20,447 nucleotides of DNA from assembly GCA_002291955.1 (NCBI GenBank), contig DBBA01000138.1, forward strand, positions 1 through 20,447. Direction: 5' to 3'. The first letter of the stretch is position 1; every line of letters begins with the position of its first letter. Below the pieces are notes generated by a model. It did no database searches. It was given only the letters and a program-made list of their open reading frames with translations, and was not told the DNA's origin. This stretch comes from Rhodobacteraceae bacterium UBA996. Lineage in GTDB: Bacteria > Pseudomonadota > Alphaproteobacteria > Rhodobacterales > Rhodobacteraceae. Both the position numbers and the translations under genes were made by a program. Below are positions 1-7,062 of the stretch, piece by piece.

Positions 1-951
1 CCGATCCGCGGCATGGTCGAGGAGATCGACGGCATCCCGGCCCGCCTGGGCGATGCGGTGGCGGCGCTGACCGCGCTGTCGAACGAGTTGCAGACGGTGG
101 CGGCGACGCCCGACCCGCAGGCGGCGCTTCTGGCTCGGGGCGGGCTGCCGCAGCTGACCGGGGCGATTGCCACGGTTGCGACAACCATGCCGGACCCGGT
201 GGACGACTGGCTGGGGGCGCTGGCGGGCGACGCCATGGCGGTGACGCGGACCGCGGTCGTGGCGCAGCTGAACGCGCGGCTGCGCGCCGATGTGCTGCCG
301 TTCTGCACGTCGGCCACGGGCGGGCGCTATCCGTTCGACCCGTCCGCCGCCATCGACGTGAACATCGCCGATTTCGCGCGGCTGTTCGGGCCGGGCGGGA
401 TCATGGCCAAGTTCACGGATGAGCAGCTTCTGCCCTATATCGACACGGCGCAGCGGCCCTGGGCATGGCGGGCGGATTTCGGGATGGACCCCGCGCTGCT
501 CGCCCCGTTCGAGAATGCCCGCAAGGTGCGCGATGCGCTGTTCCCGGGCGGGGCGGGGCCGGTCATGGCCTTTGTGCTGGAGGCCAAGGACCTGTCGGCC
601 AATGCCGCGCGGGTGACGCTGAACGTGGACGGGCAGAACCTGACCTATTTCAACGCCGCCGCCCCGCCGATGCCGATGACCTGGCCCGGGCCGGGCAACA
701 CGCAGCTGGTCACGCTGTCCTTTGCGCCCGTGGACGGGTCGGCCGAGATCGTGACGTCCGAGGTGGGTGCCTGGGCGTTCCTGCGGCTGATACGCAAGGC
801 GCGGCTGCAGCCCACCAACCTGCCCGAGGTGTTCGGGCTGTCGCTGGGTGCGAACGGCTATTCCGCACGGTTCGAGTTGCGCGCGAACAGCGTGGACAAC
901 CCGTTCGACCTGACGATGTTCTCGGGCTTTGCCTGTCCGCAGGGGTTCTGA
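1..951 (+). CDS. tssM: Type VI secretion inner-membrane protein TssM (IcmF), C-terminal part
   Basis: This is the last 316 codons of a gene whose reading frame is open to the first base of the window, so the ATG at 13 is internal and the true start lies upstream. The sequence matches the periplasmic C-terminal region of TssM/IcmF, the inner-membrane protein that spans the periplasm in the T6SS membrane complex with TssL and TssJ. Recognisable parts are the segment DFARLFGPGG, then IDTAQRPWAW, then a beta-rich tail with GAWAFLRLIRKA. The same landmarks recur in the hybrid protein encoded at 7051-9540, so the two domains are paralogous. The stop is followed after 3 bases by tagF, which suggests translational coupling and supports a T6SS role. 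The transmembrane and GTPase-like parts of TssM are outside the window. Confidence 0.9.
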   Translation, partial: PIRGMVEEIDGIPARLGDAVAALTALSNELQTVAATPDPQAALLARGGLPQLTGAIATVATTMPDPVDDWLGALAGDAMAVTRTAVVAQLNARLRADVLPFCTSATGGRYPFDPSAAIDVNIADFARLFGPGGIMAKFTDEQLLPYIDTAQRPWAWRADFGMDPALLAPFENARKVRDALFPGGAGPVMAFVLEAKDLSANAARVTLNVDGQNLTYFNAAAPPMPMTWPGPGNTQLVTLSFAPVDGSAEIVTSEVGAWAFLRLIRKARLQPTNLPEVFGLSLGANGYSARFELRANSVDNPFDLTMFSGFACPQGF

Positions 952-954
952 GGG

Positions 955-1449
955 GTGGAGGGCGCGGGGGCTTTCGGCAAGATGCCCGCGGCGGGGGATT
1001 TCGTCGCGCGCGGGGTGTCGGCCGAGGTGCGGGCGGCGCTGGACCGCTGGCTGACGGCCTATCTGGCGTCGGCCGCGCTGGACCCCGAGGCCTGGCCCGA
1101 CTGGGGCTTGCGTGCGGCCATACCGTCTCCCGGGGGCGACCTGGCGGCGCTGATCCTGCCGTCGGTGGACCGGGCCGGGCGGCGCTATCCCTTCGCGCTG
1201 GTGGCGCCCCTGTCGGGCGCCGATGCGCGGGGCGTGGACGGCTGGGCGGATGACGCGCTGGACCTCGCGCTCGATGCCGTGGACGGGGTGATCGACCCGG
1301 ACGGGCTGGCGCAGGGTCTGGCGGACATGGACCTGCCGCGGGCTGGCCGGGGCGGGGCGGTTGCCGGGCCGTCGGTCTGGCGGCGGGGGGGTGTCCCCGC
1401 GGCGCCGGACGTCGCGTTGCCTGCGCTGTTCCCGCAAGGCCCGGCCTGA
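955..1449 (+). CDS. tagF: Type VI secretion-associated protein TagF (ImpM family)
   Basis: The gene encodes 164 residues from a GTG start lying 3 bases after the tssM stop; no ATG competes. The N-terminus carries the family signature GKMPAAGDFV (residues 8-17), followed by a helical region and DRAGRRYPFALVAPL, as in ImpM/TagF proteins. TagF is known in Pseudomonas and Agrobacterium as a post-translational repressor of T6SS assembly, acting beside the PpkA kinase/PppA phosphatase pathway. A PP2C phosphatase is encoded on the opposite strand at 10458-11210, so part of the same control circuit appears present, but no kinase is in the window. The protein is on the short side for the family, and its C-terminus (after about residue 125) is proline- and glycine-rich with little recognisable content. 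Confidence 0.85.
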   Translation: MEGAGAFGKMPAAGDFVARGVSAEVRAALDRWLTAYLASAALDPEAWPDWGLRAAIPSPGGDLAALILPSVDRAGRRYPFALVAPLSGADARGVDGWADDALDLALDAVDGVIDPDGLAQGLADMDLPRAGRGGAVAGPSVWRRGGVPAAPDVALPALFPQGPA

Positions 1450-1500
1450 GACACGCGCGACGGGAAAAACCTGTTGCCCGACAAGGCTGACCCGTGTTCT

Positions 1501-1533
1501 GGTCCGCCAGAGCCGGACCGGAGACAGGTCCGG
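1501..1533 (+). promoter_or_regulatory. Three-segment alternating inverted repeat in the tctC leader
   Basis: GGTCCG (1501-1506), CCGGACC (1513-1519) and GGTCCGG (1527-1533) lie just upstream of tctC. The middle segment can pair with the left one (6 bp, loop 7) or with the right one (7 bp, loop 7), but not both. As RNA this could be a small switch; as DNA the two GGTCCG copies 26 bp apart with an inverted copy between them could be an operator. No T-tract follows, so simple termination is unlikely. The tctC ribosome site (GGAGGA, 1544-1549) lies 10 bases downstream. Confidence 0.35.
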
Positions 1534-1555
1534 GGCAACCACTGGAGGATTTCCG

Positions 1556-2524
1556 ATGACCCGCATTGCAACCGCCGCCGCCGTTCTGGCGCTGGCCGCG
1601 TCCGGCGCGCTGGCGCAGGGCTACCCCGAGCGTCAGATCACCCTGATCGTGCCCTTTGCCGCCGGTGGTCCGACCGACACGGTGGGCCGCCTGGTGGCCG
1701 AGAGGATGTCGGCCGACCTGGGCCAGCAGATCATCGTGGAAAACGTGGGCGGCGCGGGCGGCACCGTGGGGGCGGCGCGCGTGGCCGGGGCCGATGCCGA
1801 CGGCTACACCATGCTTCTGTACCACATCGGCATGGCCACGTCCGAGACGCTGTACCGCAACCTGCCCTACGAGACGCTGGAGGCGTTCGAATACGTGGGT
1901 CTCGTGACCGAGGTGCCGATGACCATCGTCGCCCGCAAGGATTTCGAGCCGACCGACATGGCCGGGCTGATCGAATACGTGAAGGCCAACGCCGATACGC
2001 TGACGCTGGCGAACGCCGGGATCGGGGCGGCGTCGCAGCTGTGCGGGATGCTGTTCATGCAGGCGCTGGAGGTGCCGCTGGTGACCGTGCCCTATCAGGG
2101 GACCGGCCCCGCCATGACCGATCTGGTCGGCGGGCAGGTGGACCTGATGTGCGACCAGTCCACCAACACGACGTCGCAGATCCAGGGCGGCACGATCAAG
2201 GCCTATGCCGTGACCTCGCCCGCGCGGCTGGACCTGTTCCCCGACCTGCCCACGGTGGCCGAGGCCGGGCTGCCGACGCTGGAGGTCGGCATCTGGCACG
2301 GGCTGTACACCCCCAAGGGCACGCCAGCCGAGATCAACGCCCGCCTGTCGCAGTCGCTGCAGGTGGCGCTGGCCGATCCGGATGTCGCGGCGCAGATGGC
2401 CGCGCTGGGCACCGCGCCGTCGCCCGCGGCAGATGCCACGCCCGAGGCGCTGAAGGCGAAGCTCGAAGCCGAGATCGCCCGCTGGGCGCCGGTGATCGAG
2501 GCCGCGGGCGTCTACGCCGACTGA
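1556..2524 (+). CDS. tctC: Tripartite tricarboxylate transporter substrate-binding protein (TctC/Bug family)
   Basis: The protein has 322 residues, the usual size for the family. The ATG at 1556 is chosen because GGAGGA (1544-1549) precedes it at 6 bases and because it begins a clean Sec signal peptide (residues 1-20, hydrophobic core then ALA before QG). The mature start YPERQITLIVPFAAGGPTD is the hallmark of Bug-type periplasmic binding proteins: the first lobe begins with the PFAAGG ligand loop. Later family segments are VPYQGTGPAMTDLVGGQVDLM and LPTVAEAGLP. It would bind a carboxylate in the periplasm and deliver it to TctA/TctB, encoded directly downstream. The ligand cannot be read from sequence; citrate is only one possibility. 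A strong stem-loop follows the stop codon. Confidence 0.93.
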   Translation: MTRIATAAAVLALAASGALAQGYPERQITLIVPFAAGGPTDTVGRLVAERMSADLGQQIIVENVGGAGGTVGAARVAGADADGYTMLLYHIGMATSETLYRNLPYETLEAFEYVGLVTEVPMTIVARKDFEPTDMAGLIEYVKANADTLTLANAGIGAASQLCGMLFMQALEVPLVTVPYQGTGPAMTDLVGGQVDLMCDQSTNTTSQIQGGTIKAYAVTSPARLDLFPDLPTVAEAGLPTLEVGIWHGLYTPKGTPAEINARLSQSLQVALADPDVAAQMAALGTAPSPAADATPEALKAKLEAEIARWAPVIEAAGVYAD

Positions 2525-2536
2525 CCTGACACCCGT

Positions 2537-2567
2537 GGTGCCGCGGCCTGTTCCGGGCCGCGGCGCC
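2537..2567 (+). other. Strong intercistronic stem-loop between tctC and tctB
   Basis: Bases 2537-2548 pair with 2556-2567 to make a 12-bp stem (one G-U pair, otherwise perfect, nearly all G-C) with a 7-base loop. The core is CCGCGGCC / GGCCGCGG. No run of T follows, so it is unlikely to be a complete intrinsic terminator. Its place between a binding-protein gene and the membrane-component genes fits an RNA stabiliser or partial terminator that keeps the binding protein more abundant than the permease, as is known for malE-malF and similar operons. That role is inferred. Confidence 0.6.
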
Positions 2568-2590
2568 TGACGTTCAGGGTGGGGGACCCG

Positions 2591-3052
2591 ATGGCGAAGC
2601 CTGCGTTCGACCCCGTGGATTCGGCTGCGGGTGCGCTGTTCGTGGTGCTGGGCGCAGGCTTCGCCTGGTTCGGCCGGGGGCTGGAGATCGGCACCGCCTT
2701 CCGCATGGGACCGGGGTATTTCCCGCTGGTGCTGGCGGGGCTCTTGATCCTGCTGGGACTTGTCATCATCGCGGGCGGTGTGCGCGGCAGTCCGCAGGAG
2801 ATCACCGGGGCGGCCTGGCGGGGGATTCTGTTCATCCTGCCCGCGCCGGTGTTCTTCGGGCTGACGGTGCAGGGACTGGGCTTCGTGCCGAGCGTGTTCC
2901 TGACGACCGCCATCGCGGGGCTGGCGTCCTTGCGGCTGCGCTGGCCCGTGGCGCTGCTCCTGGCGCTGGGCGTCACAGTCTTTGCCACGCTGGTGTTCAG
3001 CTACGGTCTGGGCCTGCCGTTCCGGCGGTTTGGCCCGTGGATCGGCGGCTAG
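2591..3052 (+). CDS. tctB: Tripartite tricarboxylate transporter small membrane subunit TctB
   Basis: The gene encodes 153 residues from the ATG at 2591, preceded by GGGGGA (2581-2586). A GTG at 2579 would add four residues and cannot be excluded. The protein shows the TctB layout: an N-terminal helix (about 10-30), the loop RMGPGYFPL typical of the family, a second helix (about 45-65), and two closely spaced C-terminal helices (about 83-135). TctB is the poorly conserved small subunit of the sodium-driven tripartite transporter in the inner membrane. It follows tctC and precedes tctA by 9 bases, so the three form one operon in the order C-B-A. Confidence 0.87.
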   Translation: MAKPAFDPVDSAAGALFVVLGAGFAWFGRGLEIGTAFRMGPGYFPLVLAGLLILLGLVIIAGGVRGSPQEITGAAWRGILFILPAPVFFGLTVQGLGFVPSVFLTTAIAGLASLRLRWPVALLLALGVTVFATLVFSYGLGLPFRRFGPWIGG

Positions 3053-3061
3053 GGGGCGGTC

Positions 3062-4567
3062 ATGGACATTCTTGCGAACCTTGCGCTGGGGTTCTCGACC
3101 GCGGCGACGCCGGAAAACCTGATGTTCTGCTTCATCGGGGTGCTTCTGGGCACGCTGATCGGGGTGCTGCCGGGGATCGGGCCGACCGCGACCATCGCGA
3201 TGCTGCTGCCGATCACGTTCCAGCTGGAAGCGGTCAGTTCGCTGATCATGCTGGCGGGCGTCTACTACGGCGCGCAGTACGGGGGGTCCACCACCGCGAT
3301 CCTGATCAACCTGCCGGGCGAAAGCTCGTCGGCCGTCACCGCCATCGACGGCTACCAGATGGCGCGGCAGGGCAAGGCGGGGACGGCGCTGGCCGTGGCC
3401 GCGCTGGGGTCGTTCTTTGCGGGCACGGTGGGCACCGTGCTGGTCGTGCTGTTCGCGCCACCGCTGACCGCTATCGCCTTGCAGTTCGGGGCGGCCGAGT
3501 ACTTCTCGCTGATGCTTCTGGGCCTGATCGCGTCCATCGCGCTGGCGCATGGGTCGGTGCCCAAGGCGCTGGCGATGGTGGTGCTGGGGCTGCTCTTGGG
3601 CCTCGTGGGCACCGACATCTACACCGGCGCGCCGCGGTTCACCTTCGGCATTCCGGAGCTGGCCGAGGGGCTGAACTTCGTGGCGCTGGCCGTTGGCGTG
3701 TTCGGCATCGCCGAAATCCTGAAGAACCTGGAAGGCGAGCACACCCGCAGCGTCGTCACCCGGGCGCTGGGGCGGCTCTGGCCATCGAGCGAGGACCTGC
3801 GGGCGATGGTCGCGCCAATGCTGCGGGGCACGGCGCTGGGGTCGGCGCTGGGGGTCCTGCCGGGGGGCGGCGCGATCCTGGCGTCGTTTGCGTCCTATAC
3901 GCTGGAAAAGCGGCTGTCGAAGACGCCCGAGGCGTTCGGCAAGGGGGCGATTGCCGGTGTGGCGGGCCCGGAAAGCGCCAACAACGCGGGCGCGCAGACG
4001 TCGTTCATCCCGCTGCTGACGCTGGGCATCCCGGCAAACCCGGTGATGGCGCTGATGGTGGGCGCGATGATCATCCAGGGGATCGTGCCGGGGCCGAACG
4101 TGGCGACGAACGAACCCGCGCTGTTCTGGGGCATCATCGTCAGCATGTGGATCGGCAACCTGATGCTGGTGATCCTGAACCTGCCCCTGATCGGGCTGTG
4201 GGTGCGGCTTCTAAAGGTGCCGTATTTCGTGCTGTTCCCGATCATCATGGCGATGTGTTCCATCGGGGTCTATTCGGTGAACTCGAACGTCTATGACCTG
4301 TATTCGGTCGCGGTGTTCGGGCTTCTGGGCTATGTGCTGGTCAAGCTGCGGTGCGAGCCTGCGCCGCTGCTGCTGGGCTTCGTTCTTGGCCCGCTGCTGG
4401 AAGAGAACCTGCGCCGGGCGATGATCCTCGGTCGCGGCGACCCGACCGTCTTCCTCACCCGCCCGATCAGCCTGACGCTGCTTCTGATCGCGCTGGCGGT
4501 GCTGGTCCTGGTCCTGCTGCCGTCGGTGCGGAAGAAGCGGGCCGAGGTGTTCACCGAGGAGGACTGA
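3062..4567 (+). CDS. tctA: Tripartite tricarboxylate transporter large membrane subunit TctA
   Basis: The 501-residue protein is full length for TctA, the 12-helix transport channel of tripartite carboxylate transporters. The ATG at 3062 follows AGGGGG (3051-3056) and lies 9 bases after tctB. Family signatures are visible in order: GVLPGIGPTATIAMLLPIT near residue 39, YGAQYGGSTTAILINLPGE near 65, GYQMARQGKAGTAL near 97, GVLPGGGAILASFASY near 265, and GIPANPVMALMVGAM near 323. The two GxLPGxG motifs reflect the internal duplication of the family. The C-terminus is a short charged tail after a last helix. The gene converges on vgrG, with 63 bases between their stops. Codon style matches its neighbours, so nothing marks it as a recent arrival. 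Confidence 0.95.
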   Translation: MDILANLALGFSTAATPENLMFCFIGVLLGTLIGVLPGIGPTATIAMLLPITFQLEAVSSLIMLAGVYYGAQYGGSTTAILINLPGESSSAVTAIDGYQMARQGKAGTALAVAALGSFFAGTVGTVLVVLFAPPLTAIALQFGAAEYFSLMLLGLIASIALAHGSVPKALAMVVLGLLLGLVGTDIYTGAPRFTFGIPELAEGLNFVALAVGVFGIAEILKNLEGEHTRSVVTRALGRLWPSSEDLRAMVAPMLRGTALGSALGVLPGGGAILASFASYTLEKRLSKTPEAFGKGAIAGVAGPESANNAGAQTSFIPLLTLGIPANPVMALMVGAMIIQGIVPGPNVATNEPALFWGIIVSMWIGNLMLVILNLPLIGLWVRLLKVPYFVLFPIIMAMCSIGVYSVNSNVYDLYSVAVFGLLGYVLVKLRCEPAPLLLGFVLGPLLEENLRRAMILGRGDPTVFLTRPISLTLLLIALAVLVLVLLPSVRKKRAEVFTEED

Positions 4568-4583
4568 GGCGGCGACGGACGCA

Positions 4584-4608
4584 GGCGCCTTCCCCGCCAT
4601 CCGGCGCC
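4584..4608. terminator. Weak hairpin at the tctA/vgrG convergent junction
   Basis: The 63 bases between the facing stops of tctA and vgrG contain GGCGCC twice (4584-4589 and 4603-4608), able to form a 6-bp stem with a 13-base loop on either strand. There is no T-tract. Position is the main reason to consider it a bidirectional terminator. Confidence 0.25.
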
Positions 4609-4630
4609 CGACAGGGACGGGGGGCCGCGG

Positions 4631-6916
4631 TCAGTTCTGGTTGACCTTCGAGCCCTTGATCGTCGTCTCGCCCGAGGCCTTGACGGTGATCTTGCCCGAC
4701 CCGTTCACCGTGATGTCCTTGCCCTCGATGTTGATGGTCCCGTCCTTCTTCATGCTGATCGAGGCGGAGCCGGTCTTGATCACGATGCTGTCGGCGGCTT
4801 CCAGCATCATCGCCTTGCCGGCCTTGATCCAGACATCCTCGGTCACGTCGTGGGTCTGGCCCTTCTTCACCTTGATGAGCCGCCCGCCGTCGGTGGTGAT
4901 CTGCTGGTTTTCCGTGATGGTGATGGTCTGGCCCTTCTTGATCGTGACCGTCTGGTTGCCCTTGACGGTATAGGTGTCCTCGGCCTCGACGTAATGGGAC
5001 TGGTTCGATCCGACCTTGATGTCGCGCTTCTTGCCGACGGTGATGGACTGGAGCCCGCCCACGGTGACGAGTTCCGCCAGGCCGATCTGCTTCTGCCGGC
5101 CGCCCTTGACCAGCACCTTCTGCGCCACGCCGATGGTCTGGAAGTTGTTCATGTCGATGTTTTCGGTCGAGGTGCCGACGACGTGGCGCTTCTCGTCGGC
5201 GCCGACGGTCAGGGTCCGATTCGACCCCACATCCTCGGTGTCGTTCACGCCGATGCTGACCGTGCGGTTCTTGCCCACGGTGGTGGACTTGTTGTTGCTC
5301 ACGGTTTCGGTGCGGTCATGGCCGATGTTCTGGGTGGCGTCGTTGCCGACGTCTTCCACCCAGTCGTGGCCGATGGTCCGCGTCTCGTCGTTCTTGACCA
5401 GTTCGACGTGGTCCTTCTCGGCCTGGAAATAGACCTCCTCGGAGCCCTTCTTGTCCTCGAACCGCAGCTCGTTCCAGCCGCCCCCGCCGAGCGAGGAGTT
5501 CGATTTCCACCCCGACTGCGTGGCCTTGCCGGGCAGGTCGTAGGGCGGCATCTGGGCGGCGTTGTAGACGCGGCCAGTGATGATCGGCTGGTCGGGATCG
5601 CCTTCCAGGAAGTCCACGATCACCTCTTGCCCGATGCGGGGGATCTGGATGAAGCCCCAGCCCGCGCCCGCCCAGACGGAACTGACGCGGACCCAGCAGC
5701 TGGACTCCTCGTTCGAGGTGCCCAGCCGGTCCCAGTGGAACTGCACCTTCACGCGCGAGTACTTGTCGGTGTAGATTTCCTCGCCCGACGGGCCGACGAC
5801 CACGGCGGTCTGCGGGCCCTTCATCACCGGCTTTGGCGTGCGCCGCGGCGGGCGGTAATCGACCGACACCGGTGTCAGGGTCAGGCGGACCGCATAGTTC
5901 GGCTGTTCCTGGCCGACCGGACCGCCATACTTGGTGTCCCACAGGTCGTAGCGCGTGGCGAGCACGGCATATTCGGCGTTCTCGGCCGCGCGGGGAAAGT
6001 CGATCAGCTTGAAGGTGCAGCCGGTGCTCAGGCCCTGGGCGGTGCCCTGGGCCTCGACCCGCTGCCAGGGCGACTGGTGTTCCTGCCGCCGGATCGCGGC
6101 CAGGGCATCGCCGCGCGACAGGTCGATGTAGTTGCCGGGGTAGTGGTATTGCTCGCCCGAATCCTGCGGGTGGCCGAGGGCGGTGTCGGACTTGGCCATC
6201 AGGTCGGCGGCGGGTTTCTCGAAGTCGTAGTCGGTGTGGACATGGGCAGCCGGGCGCACGGCCGCGACCCGGTGCCAGCGGGTCAGGAACTTGCCCGAGC
6301 GGACGGCCGCGCGCGGATCGTGGCGATAGGCGACCTCCTCGAACCCCGGCACCGGGGCGAGCTTGGCCAGGGCATCGGTGAGGACCAGCGTGTGGCTGCC
6401 GTCGCCGAATTCGTGGAAGTACCAGATGCCTTCGTGTTCCATCAGGCGCTGGAGGAAGTCGAGGTCGGTCTCGCCGTACTGCACGCAGTAGTCGCGCGCG
6501 TCATAGGTGCCTTCGAGCCGCTTCTCGAAGGTCACGTCCGGGTAGTCGCCGAGCACGGCCTCGATGATCTCGACCACGCTCATGTTCTGGAAGATGCGGT
6601 TGTCGGTGCTTTTCGACAGGAACCACAGGGCCGGGCGCAGGGTGGCGTGGTAGCGGACGTAGCGGTCGCGGATCTCGCCGAAGCGGACCTCGTCCACGAG
6701 GCCCGACAGGAAGCGGATGCCGTCGCCGCGGCCGACCTTGACGGTCACGGGTTTGCCAAGAAGATCCTCGACCGCGATGTCCACGTCTTCGGACGCCATC
6801 GTCAGGTCGAAGGCGAAGGGCTGGCTGATCTCGTCGGTGCCCGACAACCCCGCGAAGAACAGCTTGTCGGGTCCGAGCGGCGTCGTGACCGTCAGCTCGC
6901 GATCTTCTTCCGGCAT
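4631..6916 (-). CDS. vgrG: Type VI secretion spike protein VgrG (TssI)
   Basis: The 761-residue protein has the full VgrG architecture. Residues 1-370 are the gp27-like part, with the signature YCVQYGETDLDFLQRLMEHEGIWYFHEF around 143-170. Residues about 375-455 are the gp5 OB-fold, including SSCWVRVSSVWAGAGWGF and PRIGQEVIVDFLEGDPDQP. From about 495 to the end run degenerate repeats rich in TVG and similar, the triple-stranded beta-helix needle. The chain ends right after the needle (SKVNQN), so no C-terminal effector domain is fused. An excellent ribosome site, AAGGAG (6924-6929), stands 7 bases before the ATG. The gene is last in a - strand T6SS cluster, 134 bases after the TssM-like hybrid. 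No PAAR, DUF4123 adaptor or effector gene follows; tctA converges instead. Confidence 0.96.
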   Translation of the reverse strand: MPEEDRELTVTTPLGPDKLFFAGLSGTDEISQPFAFDLTMASEDVDIAVEDLLGKPVTVKVGRGDGIRFLSGLVDEVRFGEIRDRYVRYHATLRPALWFLSKSTDNRIFQNMSVVEIIEAVLGDYPDVTFEKRLEGTYDARDYCVQYGETDLDFLQRLMEHEGIWYFHEFGDGSHTLVLTDALAKLAPVPGFEEVAYRHDPRAAVRSGKFLTRWHRVAAVRPAAHVHTDYDFEKPAADLMAKSDTALGHPQDSGEQYHYPGNYIDLSRGDALAAIRRQEHQSPWQRVEAQGTAQGLSTGCTFKLIDFPRAAENAEYAVLATRYDLWDTKYGGPVGQEQPNYAVRLTLTPVSVDYRPPRRTPKPVMKGPQTAVVVGPSGEEIYTDKYSRVKVQFHWDRLGTSNEESSCWVRVSSVWAGAGWGFIQIPRIGQEVIVDFLEGDPDQPIITGRVYNAAQMPPYDLPGKATQSGWKSNSSLGGGGWNELRFEDKKGSEEVYFQAEKDHVELVKNDETRTIGHDWVEDVGNDATQNIGHDRTETVSNNKSTTVGKNRTVSIGVNDTEDVGSNRTLTVGADEKRHVVGTSTENIDMNNFQTIGVAQKVLVKGGRQKQIGLAELVTVGGLQSITVGKKRDIKVGSNQSHYVEAEDTYTVKGNQTVTIKKGQTITITENQQITTDGGRLIKVKKGQTHDVTEDVWIKAGKAMMLEAADSIVIKTGSASISMKKDGTINIEGKDITVNGSGKITVKASGETTIKGSKVNQN

Positions 6917-7012
6917 GGGGAGGCTCCTTCGGTCAGGTCGCGGCAGTCGGGGCGGCTTCCGTTGCCGGGAGCATACCCGAACTTCCGGGGGCGCGGCGGT
7001 TTTCTTGCCGCA

Positions 7013-7062
7013 GGGGCAGGCATCACAGGGCAGGAATCACGGGGCGGGCATCACAGGGCGGG
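7013..7062 (-). repeat. 14-bp tandem repeats across the stop codon of the TssM-like hybrid
   Basis: Read on the - strand there are three full units, CCCGCCCTGTGATG (7062-7049), CCCGCCCCGTGATT (7048-7035) and CCTGCCCTGTGATG (7034-7021), then a partial unit CCTGCCCC (7020-7013). The first unit contains the last codons and TGA stop of the hybrid gene. Each unit carries TGA, and because 14 is not a multiple of three the three TGAs fall in the three different frames. Confidence 0.8.

Noticed and set aside
710..3742. A 1010-codon open frame on the - strand opposite tagF, tctC and tctB
   Set aside because: Its translation is dominated by R, P, G, Q and H with no domain signs, as expected for the antisense of high-GC genes. 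The + strand genes under it are clear family members.
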